In this document: piece after piece, positions 10,663-20,061 of the stretch
Numbering within the stretch: position 1 is the first letter of the stretch
Layout: each line of letters opens with the position of its first letter
Notes under the pieces: model-generated
What the model saw: the letters and a program-made list of their open reading frames with translations, nothing else
Databases searched by the model: none
What the model was told of the DNA's origin: nothing
NCBI GenBank assembly: GCA_022661535.1
Contig: JAKULF010000014.1
Span: 806,001 to 870,000, forward strand
Length of the DNA: 64,000 bases
Reading direction: 5' to 3'
From: Eutypa lata
Lineage: Eukaryota > Ascomycota > Sordariomycetes > Xylariales > Diatrypaceae
Program-made: the position numbers and the translations under genes

Positions 10663-13600
10663 ATGGATTTTGTAAGTAGCTCATTTATTGTCCAGAACTT
10701 CAGCTTGAGCTTGGTCTCCTATACATGCCCGGATCTTCTGCCATAGATAAATAAGTACTGACCGCATATACCTTCACATGTGTAGTGGTCGCGCCTCGTA
10801 GCCAATACACCGTTATCGTCAAGGAACTCGAGCAAGGATGCGGCTAGGGACCCTATTAAGCGACGGCAACGCTTCGAGAAGGAATACAGCCAACTTCTTC
10901 AAATATGGAGAAATACCTCCAACCTCTCCAAAGATCTCGAGGCAGCCGACAACCTAGAGATCCGTTTGCAGGAGCTCACCAACATGCTCCTCGATGAATC
11001 GCGCCGACCCCTTCCACATCCATGCATCTCCTTCTGTTCCAAGAAACAGATATACGTCCCGATAGCGAAGATAGCCACCTCGTCATATAATGAGTGGATC
11101 ATCAGAGAGGCCGTGCTGTTCTTCGCTACCCTAATCGAGAGTGAAGAGGAAGCTTTTGTCGAGACCGAAGCCTTCTCTTCGAGTTTGACCACTCTCATGG
11201 TTCGAATCACCGGCGCCAATAGCATACGATTAGGTTCCGATACAGAGGTTCGGGTTGTAGAGCTGGCCTTTAACATCACCACCAAGATCAGACTCGAACC
11301 TCATATCCTACCAACTTGGTTCAAGTCGCGCAACGATACCAGCACTCAGGATGACAAGTTCGTCGACGAAAGAGAGAGGTTTGCGGGGAGAACACAGAGA
11401 GACGACTTCCCGCTGTTTTATATCTTGATGGACTACATCCATAATGAGGGAAAGATAGGGGACTTCGCTCGGACAGGCTTACTGTACATCATCGAAGCAG
11501 CCTCCAGTTCGGTTGAGCTGGAGCAATGGATCGTGGAGAGCGACCTTTCCACCTTGATGGCTACTGGACTGGGTGCTCTTTACAGCCAGCTGAGTCGAAA
11601 GCTGGTCGTTGACCATCCGCCACAGAAGCTTCCTCCTGTCCTCGCCTTTTCCGATTACGAGCACCCCGAGACAACCTTCGAGATTGTCAGTTCCTGTAGT
11701 TCAGACTTCCAACTACACCTTGAGACGTTCCTCTCCCACTTGCTATTTTGGCAAGATGTTTTAAACCATTGCCGGTCGACAGAAATTAGATCGACTCTTC
11801 TCGAGCATTTCCAGGTCATTTTCTTGCAGCAGTTATTGTAAGTCCTCGTGCGGCCTCCGTAGCGGGTTGGTACTAATACTTGAATAGATACCCCTCACTT
11901 TTAGAGTCTTCTGATGTTGATGGAGGCTCTTCAGTCGCCGTTTTGACGTACCTTCGACGTATACTAGAATCTCTAGATCACCCTGACATGATCAACCTAA
12001 TCCTCCACTACCTCCTTGCACTTCCCGAAGGAGGGTCCCTAGCCCCTTCAAGCGCCGAACCATCAGTAAGTGCGGCGCGCAAACGCAAATCCATGGACCT
12101 TGCAACTATGATGGCTACAAGGGTTGAGCCCGAATATACGCCACTTCTATTCAACTTGGTCGATCTTATCCAATCTTGTCTCAAGTCACCCAATCAACAA
12201 ACCGTTTGTGTGACGCTCCAGCTGTTAGCGGCGATCCTTAAGAGGCACCACCGCTACGCCATAATAACTCTACTACATACTGAAAGCGCTAGTGGCGCCT
12301 CGCACAGGACAGTTGGTGCTCATCAGCAAGAGGTTGAATTTCTCATGACTTTGGCCGAGACTGCTGGCGGACAAGATAACTTTGACGAGGTCTATGAATC
12401 TATTCTGAAAGACACAATGACACGCGTGGAAGGTCATCCTTGCTCTATCAAGCTCGTGACACCGAAAGTGTCTACGAATAATCATAGGCTTCCAGCTATT
12501 CCCGATACCCTCCCTGGCGCACCACAAGATGTGCCCCCGCATACTTTGAACCCCCAAGATCCATTACTCAACAATATACTAGATTTACTTGAATCATTTT
12601 TCATCAATCCTGTTGAGATAAACTTATCCATCACAGAGACTATTCTGGATATGGCGGTATGTGGGTATATTAGTATTGAAGGGTGGCTTCTTCGACATCC
12701 TACGAAATACCAATTCGAGGAAGAACATGATGAACTAGTTTCCGACGAACCAGTCTCTCCGCTTCAAGATGATGCAGCTTCTGTATCAAGTGAAATGCAA
12801 AAACTGGAAGCAGTTAGTCGATGTAGGCGCCGGCCAAAATGGCAACCATCGACACTTCCTCGCATCCTGTCTATTCTTGAATCTCTTGCGGAGCAGGCCA
12901 GTTCGTTTCGAGATTCAATACCTAGATTTGAAGAACTTATACAACAACGCCGCGAGGCTTTTCAAACCGCTGATACGATACTTGTTCCTCCACAAGCAGT
13001 CCGGGCTAGTTCCAAAGCTCCAAATCTCGCACCCGAACAGGCAAACCATGATGAATCACGATCAACCTCACCAGCCAGACCTAGCGCACTAGAAGGGTTC
13101 GCTCAGAGGATACTATCCGAACTCGGCTCACCCAGCCGATCAAACACCCCACGCGGACGAAAAGAGGCAAGCCGTAGTTCCAGGTCATTGTCGACGCCCA
13201 CTAAACCGCTACCACCCAAGCCACTACCAACTCCCCCTAAGGAATTCCCCCTCAACCTCGACAACCCGAGCCAGAGCAAGTTCATCCGCCCATCTTCGGA
13301 GGCAGGTATGGCCGATGAATCCACCTCGGGAGGAAGAGCTAGCCCTATCAAAACTGCTGCCGCATTCGCGGCAGAAGACCAAGAAATACTCTCCAGACGT
13401 GTCGGTCTACCAGCGCCAGCGCAGAAGGTGGCGCCAATCCCCCTGAATCTCAAGAAGGACAGTGTGAAGGATGTCGTGAAAGATGTAGAGGTTGCTGAAG
13501 AAGATGAGGTCAAGGAAGATGCGAGCGACCAACCAGAAAAACCCAAGGAAGAACAAACCATAGGAGAGGAACCTACAGGAGAGGAGTCTACAGGAGCGGG

Positions 13601-13907
13601 GCCTGCAGGAGAGGTGCCCACGGAAGAGCAGAGCAAAGAAGGGCCGAAGGAAGATCAAGGGGAGGCTACAGAAGACAATGCTGCAGAAAGCGAAGCCGCA
13701 GAAGCTGAGGTTGGGGCAGAAGCCGAAGCTACAGAAGTCGAGGTCGCGGAACCCTCCGAGGCGGATGCGCCGTCCTCGTCCGAAACAAAGACAGCATCCG
13801 TCTCCCATATCCTCACCAACGCTATCATCTTCCAGTCTTTCCTGCTGGAGCTCGCGAGTCTGGTGCAGGTTCGGGCAGGGCTCTTCAACGAGGTGAAGTT
13901 TGCGTAG
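10663..13907 (+). CDS. fhipA: FHIP / RAI16-like endosome adaptor protein, 1026 aa
   Basis: Three exons: 10663-10671 (only ATG GAT TTT), 10786-11837 and 11888-13907. Introns are 10672-10785 (GTAAGT..TGTAG) and 11838-11887 (GTAAGT, branch point TACTAATAC, AATAG). Splicing gives the N-terminus MDFWSRLV, as expected for this family. The next part holds conserved helical blocks such as KRRQRFEKEYSQLLQIWR, SYNEWIIREAVLFF and EHFQVIFLQQLLYPSLLESS, typical of RAI16-like (FHIP) proteins. In Aspergillus, FhipA forms the FTS-Hook-FHIP complex that links dynein to early endosomes. Residues about 700-990 are Pro/Ser- and then Glu-rich and disordered, including an imperfect repeat of EEPTGE type near residue 914. 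A conserved hydrophobic end (FQSFLLELASLVQVRAGLF) follows. I am confident in the family; the cellular role is by homology. Confidence 0.9.
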
Positions 13908-15094
13908 ATTTAGATACCTCCTTCTAGAGGTGTGTGTTTACTTGCCCCCCTATGTAAGTAAGGGTACCCCGAGGAGCGGTTTTAGAAAGTACATGCCAGA
14001 TATTTCCAGCATGTAGAGCGGTCGGTAGCACAGGATGTTGTTGTTGTTGGACGCCAGGGGTTTGTTTTCTTTTTACCTTTCACGAATTGTCTTCTTGTGA
14101 GAAAGCTGGGGCGCTGTGGTGGTGGTGATGGTGGTGGCGGCTTTTTTTGCCTGTGATGATTTCATGATACCTACTTGCCTACCATACACTTTATTAGAGA
14201 ACGCATAGCAGTCATTTTTCAATAGCATTGCCGATGGAGCCCGTGGGGAAATGGGTCGGTGTTTTCATACCCCATCATTCAGGTCTCGTTTCTGTGTACA
14301 TCCTGGAACTATTTAAGACTTTTTTTTTAATTTTCTGTCGACTTCTGGAGTGCAATGTTCGTGTGTTGATTCTGTATGTCTGCAACTATCTTCTGATGGT
14401 GTAGGTATGTAAGTGTCTAGGTGCAAATGGGCTGCAGAGCAGCCCATTTGCATACAATCTGTGGCCCTAGGCATTCACTTTTCCCTAAGGAATCCATCCT
14501 CCTAGTAACCATCACTTGGGCCATAATATTGTTACCCCACCTGCTGACATTTTCTAATTAATGCTGTTCCATAGTAGAATGCTTGTACTAATAAATAATA
14601 GTAATAATCATCGGATGAGACGTAATAAGCATCAAGTCAAGAATATTATTCAAATTCTCGTTTTTTCTTCTTTTTTTTCCGGGGACCTAGGGGCAACTTT
14701 CTTGGTCTTACTTACCCAGTGGCTGGAGGATTAATTCTGGTGTATTGCTATATCTACATGGTCTGTAAGATATTTCTATCCGGAAGGAAATACACGATCC
14801 GAATGCCGCCTGGGGCCTTTTGTAATACCATCTGGAGCCTCGAGGGCATCCATACCATCAATTTTGGTCACTATAAATCCAGCTTATCTGCTGACAGTCT
14901 CAATTGCACCTTTGAGTACACCGCTCCCCGCTCCCCGCTGAAGGCCCCTGCCCCTGTCCCTTCTCCCCCTTTCCATCACCCCCTTCTTTGGGGTCTCCCC
15001 CAACCAACCGACAAACAAACAGGAACAACCAACAATAGCATTTCCCCCTTTTGGTGCTACTCCGAAGCAGACACAGACCTACCCGCTATGGGCG
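13908..15094. other. Intergenic between convergent genes
   Basis: Holds the FHIP 3' flank with GTGGTGGTG-type runs near 14116-14140, the hairpin listed separately, and an AT-rich segment (14570-14710) that resembles the segment downstream of the second small membrane-protein gene (16850-16980). The open frame at 14719-15147 on the plus strand has no convincing protein character. Confidence 0.45.
14422..14452. repeat. Perfect 14-bp inverted repeat (hairpin)
   Basis: TGCAAATGGGCTGC and GCAGCCCATTTGCA are exact reverse complements separated by AGA. The hairpin lies about 510 bp after the FHIP stop codon, so it could be in the 3' UTR or in a non-coding transcript. Confidence 0.85.
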
Positions 15095-15420
15095 TTATAG
15101 CACCGGCGAAGGTGTTGTGGCCGTCGTCGCCGTTGCCGTCGTTGTGATTATCGTGATAGTCGTTGTTTTCTTTTCCGCCTGAGCCATGTCCCCCTTTTTG
15201 GGATCACTACAACACTTATAGTCAACAATTGTTAATATAGTTAGCCGCACAAATTACGTACCCGCGTCAGGTAATGGGTCAAAAAGACCACTAAAATGAC
15301 GCTCAAAGCGCTGCCAACTGCCGTCATCGCCTGGTAGACTGGACAGGGGTTGGCGGCTACGGCGACGGCAACATCGACGCCGGCGTCGATGGGCGGAGCG
15401 GGACGGAGGTCGTGGCCCAT
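15095..15420 (-). CDS. Small single-pass membrane protein, paralog A, 92 aa
   Basis: Exons 15420-15262 and 15214-15095, with a 47-bp intron 15215-15261 (GTACGT, branch GCTAAC, TATAAG). Exon 1 encodes PAPPIDAGVDVAVAVAANPC, then PVYQA, and then a likely membrane helix (AVGSALSVILVVFLTHYL). Exon 2 begins CCSDPKKG and ends in a Thr/Ala-rich tail. The exon 1 pattern (PAP..ID.GV...V.VA..PC.V.QA, then a helix, then FL.H.LT) recurs in the gene at 16970-17646, which supports both as real genes. I do not recognise the family. With a short N-terminus, one helix and a basic or polar tail, it is presumably a membrane protein, but the site and role are unknown. The ATG is not conserved in position: the paralog starts about 13 residues earlier. 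Confidence 0.55.
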
Positions 15421-16969
15421 GGTGGAGGCGGTAGTTATAGTGGTAGTGACAATTCCAAGCAGGAGGTTAGGTGTGAGGTCAGCTGTGTGGTTTTAGAGAT
15501 CAAGAGGTTTTCGATCTAGATCTCCCGAATGGAACCAGACTTTCTAGACACCTGAAAGGAACCTCCACACGGTGACGGTTGAAAAAAGTGAATAAGACAG
15601 AATTTCGCTGTCGTCGTAGATACAGGAGCGCGACATGACCTTTATAATGTAGAGTACAGAGTGGTGGTGAAGCTTGGTAGATTCTCTGAGTGATGGTAAG
15701 GTAAGAAAAGGAGCAGAAGGCTAGGTATATACCTACAGATGGGGATTCCTTGGGGTTTCATGACATAATAGATATCATGGCAAGAAATATTGGACAAATC
15801 TTCCTTCGTCCTGGGCAAGAGCCTTAGGACAAGCCATATCATCATGTGTATATATAGGGAGGTATGCATAAAGGCAGAAGCATCGATTGACAAATATCAC
15901 CTTATATCTTTACCCCGATGATATTCCACAACAGCAATTTACAATTTGGAACTTCATGGACTCGTTTTTGTTGACCGAGGACATTATTGCGGAGGCTTGG
16001 GGGGTTGCCGTCGGAAATTCTCTTTTGTGATGGTCATTTTGTGGACTTGGGCCATCAACATTCTTTTCTCTTTTCCTCTTTGTCTTTTCCTATACAAAGA
16101 TACCCATTCGTCATGACTTTGTTTCATTTCTTTGCATCATGGAGTTGTCGCTTGACACATAAAGATGCCCCATGCAACATAACTTCCGATTGTGTACGTA
16201 GACGATCAAAACGGGTCGTTTTGACTTCTGCCGAGGGGGCACTTGCCATGGGAAGGCGTCTCCTTCCTATGACGAAACCATGACCTACGGTCCTGGGACA
16301 CGTAATGGGTCACTACGCCCTGTATTGATGGCCATTCTTTGTCTTTAGACAATCGGCTAGAGAATCAACTTCTTCACATAATTTGTCCTTACAAATTAGT
16401 AGCATTTCCTAGTTCATACTATGGAGCAAGTTGTTATGAATGCACAGCCCTTTGATGTGGTTTTTTAGCATTGTAAGCTCCTAACTAGGTAGCTACCTAG
16501 GGACTTACCTACCTTGGCAGCCATCCGGAACTGGCTTAAAACGAGTCTAGATGGGTGTGTGGTTGAGATTCGGTGATTAAAAATGTAATTGAAGATGAAT
16601 TTGGATAATGCAGGGGATACGTTTTAACCAGGTCTTTTAGATACGATGAACAAGAATATTGACTTGACAGAAGGTTCGGAGGCTACTTTCGTGAACAAAA
16701 TCTTCGACGATAGGACTTCCACCAGACGGGCTCCAGAAATTCCGGTAAGTTATAGGATTGACTGTATGGAATAAGTGGTTAGGGGTTGTGCGGGCGTTCG
16801 TTCCATGCCAGCTGTAGCTCCAGCTTTAATTCGGTTGGTAAAATACTGATACCGCCTCTAGTAATAGGAATAATCATGTAATGAGGTGTAATAAGCGGGT
16901 GGTTATGTAATAAACATGCAACCGAATAGGATTATGTAAATTTACTTTTTTTGGAGCCCAGAGGCAATT
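15421..16969. other. Intergenic
   Basis: No convincing gene. At 16485-16500 there is a perfect 16-bp palindrome, CTAGGTAGCTACCTAG. The segment 16850-16969 shares word order with 14570-14710 (GTAATAAGC, GGGGCAA/AGAGGCAA), consistent with duplication together with the adjacent small gene. Confidence 0.45.
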
Positions 16970-17646
16970 TTATTTCTTAAAGTCAACTACACACCATTGT
17001 TCCCCCATGAACCCTCCCCCCCCTCCCCCTTTAGGCCTGCCCGCCCGCCCGCCGACGAAACAAAAAAAGAAAAAACGAGAACGACAAAAAACGAAACCGC
17101 TAGGGAAGATGGGCCGGGCGCTCCAGGGCGATCGTTGTCGCCGCTGCCGTCGCCGCTGCCGTCGCCGCTGCCGTCGCCGCTGCCGTCGCCGCTGCCGTCG
17201 TTGTGGTTGTTGTTGTTGCTGTCGTCGTCGTCGCTGCTGCTGCTGCTGCTGCCGCCGCCTCGGCCTAGGTCTTGGCCGCGGCCATGGCCCTTCTTTGGGA
17301 CCGCTACAACGTTTTGAGTTAGCAATTGCCTCTTTACGAATATTCTAAAAAGGCATAGTATTGTCCCCCTCCTGATCATACCTCTTTGACTCCAAACACC
17401 AAGGCTAGTTACAAAGGAAGGAAGACGAGAATATCAGAAATTACTTACGAGGGTCAGGCGGTGCGCCAGGAAGGCCGCCCCGAGTCCGCTTAGGACGGTG
17501 CACACCACCGCCGCCGCCTGCCAAACAGAGCAGGGGCTCACCGCGACGCCCACAGTGGCGCCAACGCCCACGTTGATCGCCGGGGCGGGGCAGGAGAGGA
17601 GGGAAGAGATGGTGGTGACGGGGGCGGTGGTCATGGTAGTCTCCAT
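16970..17646 (-). CDS. Small single-pass membrane protein, paralog B, with repetitive C-terminus
   Basis: Exon 1 is 17646-17449 (66 codons, start METTMTTAPVTT) and contains SCPAPAINVGVGATVGVAVS, PCSVWQA and a hydrophobic helix ending FLAHRLTL. It aligns with exon 1 of the gene at 15095-15420. The intron is probably 17345-17448 (GTAAGT..TTTTAG). In the frame shared with paralog A, exon 2 (17344-16970) has RCSGPKEG and then an Arg/Gln-rich tail, giving about 190 aa in total. A second acceptor at 17332 would place the same DNA in another frame, giving an Asp/Asn/Gly/Ser-rich tail (GSGD repeats) that stops at 16987. The paralog comparison favours the first reading, but only weakly beyond the splice site. 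Function is unknown. Confidence 0.5.
17139..17198. repeat. 12-bp minisatellite, five exact copies
   Basis: The unit CGCCGCTGCCGT is repeated five times without change, inside exon 2 of paralog B. On the minus strand it reads QRRR or GSGD depending on frame. Adjacent trinucleotide runs (17199-17255, GTT/GTC/GCT types) extend the low-complexity zone. Confidence 0.95.
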
Positions 17647-19459
17647 GTTGACTAATGATATTTGTAGAATTGTTGTATTGATATTCACATAAAGCAACAC
17701 GGGAGAGAATGTTGTCGTTGCCGCCGCCAGCACCAAGGACACACGGGAGCAGGCTAGAGATGTTATGAAAAATCGGCAGAGGGAACATAACGCGTGATAG
17801 TAAACAATGTCTCTACATAGGAACAACTATTATGGCTCCCACCTACCCTTTCTTGACTTGATAGGTACCGTGGGTCACTTATCATCGATTTATAATCAGT
17901 TATACAAGGCAATTGCTGTCCACTACAGTATACATACTTAGGTATAGGTGAAGAGAGAAGCATCGATTGACTACAGATACTTCGATTTTTTATCTAATAG
18001 TATTCCACAGCAACCCAAGATGTAACACTTCATTCATACTTGACATGTAGAGAGGCATTGTAGATGTAGTTATATGAAGAGTTCCTTGATCTGATTGTTT
18101 GCCTAGTATGAGCTACTAAGTATTTTCTCCATCTCCATTAGACTGTGGTGTGAATGCTGTTAAGAACCTAGAAGTCGTGAATGCAAATGTGCATGTGGTT
18201 GAATAAGATAGGGGACTCACTCCTGCCCATTTATGCCTTTAATAGACAATCAATCTGGCATCGCCAATTGTTGATCTTCCAGTCCCACAACAGGATGGCT
18301 CTTGCCTCTACGATTTCCTTTCCACCTGCCGTACATGTCCATTCATCCTCCACACACGATGGGGCAGCAGGGTTGACCGTGTGATATACTGTAGGGAAGG
18401 CATTGGAGATGGTGCTAGAATGTGTTCCAGCCGTACTAGCGATACATAAGCAAGAAGTCTCTCCTCAAGGGACTTGAACTTGGGACTGGCGGCACTAGCC
18501 GTAGTCGGCCTCTTGAAAGTAAGTTGGGAGGGAGTATTAAGACTCAAACCCGAGGTCTTGCCGAAAACGGCACCAGGAGCGTTGGACTGAGTAGTTGAAG
18601 TGATAGGAATGTCCGAAGGAGGCAGATTGGCAGCAGTTACGACGAACATTGCCGGGCCCCTTGATGATAGCCTCGAGGTAGAGGCGTAATGTTTCCGCCA
18701 CAGCGGACGTAACGGGACCGTCATGAGAAGTGTGGCCTGTAGTTCCGGTAGAGATGTAGGTTGTATGTGTATTACGTAATAATTGGCGTGGTGAGTAATC
18801 GTGGTGATGGCTAGGGGCATTATTGTCGCACATGATATCATCCAAGCGACCTGGGTCAAAATGCTATTTGTCGGACTAGTATATGTATATGCCTACGTAT
18901 ACATACCTACATATGTAGTTATTGATCCATGTTTTGCGGCAGCATCTCACAAATAGAGAGATGTTCTAGAAGCTTAAGTTATTGCCAAATTAAAAGATAC
19001 GTGGAAACCTGTAATTCGAATAATATTTGGATTGTTAGTAATAATCAATGATTATTCCATATTCAAGATTATAATCACAGGCTTATTCAGATTTTTAAAA
19101 AAAAAAAATTACTACGATCAGAATACATACGAGTCGGTGGAATGTGTTGATCATTTGGGCAGCAACTTGAAGCTTTACTAAGGCTTCCGGCACCTAAGGT
19201 TGCAACACCGGGGTTGTCATATTTGAACTTCAATGCTTTTAAAAACCTAGGTAGTTTCTAAACACAGATTCCCGCGAGTAGTCCTACGTATACAAACATA
19301 TTATATTCAATTTCAATTTATGTTCTTGGCCCCAAAAGTTACCAGTTACCACCCACACACGCCTACCTAACCCCAACGCCGCGCCATTTGAAGTTCATGT
19401 ACTCTAAAACACCGAGTATCCCCAGTAATCTACAGGGAGAGGATGAATATCCAGGTTGC
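17647..19459. other. Intergenic with a doubtful ORF
   Basis: The minus-strand open frame 18308-18859 (183 codons from a TTG) contains PKFKSLEERLLAYVSLVRLE, but has no family match I can name and no clear splice partners. An overlapping frame (18537-18845) is equally open, so I do not call a gene. The left part of the dispersed repeat pair lies at 18975-19175. Confidence 0.35.
18975..19175. repeat. Dispersed repeat, copy 1
   Basis: It shares collinear blocks with 20866-21085: AATTCGAATAATATTTGG, GCTTATTCA, GATCAGAATACATACGAGT and GCAACTTGA, in the same order and strand with diverged spacers. It is probably an old duplicated or transposon-derived segment. No coding potential remains. Confidence 0.7.
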
Positions 19460-20061
19460 CTAATTATACCCGACGATGCCCTCCGCAACGGGGAATTCAC
19501 CGTCCGCGATGCCGCTCCTCCGCCACACCGTCACACGCCGCCCGATGATGCCGTCCCCACCAACGCCGATCTCCAGCGGCGTCGTGAGCAGGATCTCAGT
19601 CTCGGCGCGAGACGTCGGCCTATTGTTGGCGGTGATAACGCCCTCCCGGAATCCAAAGTGGTGCAGTATCGGGCTCTGGAAGGCGGGTTTCAGGAGGTCC
19701 CCCGATGCGCTGTTGAGACATGTTAGCTACTAATTACGTTCACGCTTACATTTACATGTAATGCAATACGGACAACTAGAGATATATAGCAAGACAAAAG
19801 AACTTACTGGATTCCCACCACGTAATCAGCCATGTCGACCTCTTCTTCATCGCCAGATGTGTCTTGATGCACGCTACCGGAGCGCAGAAGCGGCGTAAAC
19901 GTCGCATGCGTTGCGATCGAAGAAGATGCCCCGGACCGCGGGCTATGAAATACGAGGCTCCCGCAGAGCGTCGGGACGGGCGACCGGTTCTCGCCGCTTG
20001 GAGAGTTCAGCACTGCCAAGGCACCGCCGAGGCTTGGTCGTGGGAGGTTGGATCCGCACAT
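19460..20061 (-). CDS. Hypothetical protein, two exons, 167 aa
   Basis: Exons 20061-19808 and 19709-19460 are joined across intron 19710-19807 (GTAAGT, branch AGCTAAC, CAACAG, 98 bp). The sum is an exact multiple of three with a natural stop. The N-terminal half is Ser/Pro-rich and low complexity. The acidic segment SGDEEEVDMADYVVGI spans towards the junction, and exon 2 reads like a folded beta-rich piece (ILHHFGFREGVITANNRP, LLTTPLEIGVGGDGIIGRRV). I do not recognise a family. There is no signal peptide from the chosen ATG. The frame stays open upstream of it (through 20085), so an earlier exon is possible. Splice signals and codon order make it a likely real gene. Confidence 0.55.

Noticed and set aside
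13103..13808. Minus-strand ORFs opposite the FHIP C-terminus
   Set aside because: They arise from the repetitive Glu/Ala/Pro coding sequence on the plus strand.
14719..15147. 142-codon plus-strand ORF
   Set aside because: Overlaps exon 2 of the small membrane-protein gene on the other strand, begins in T-rich intergenic DNA and shows no conserved character.
18308..18859. 183-codon minus-strand ORF
   Set aside because: Starts only at TTG, overlaps another equally open frame, and no splice model gives a better protein. Left as doubtful intergenic sequence.
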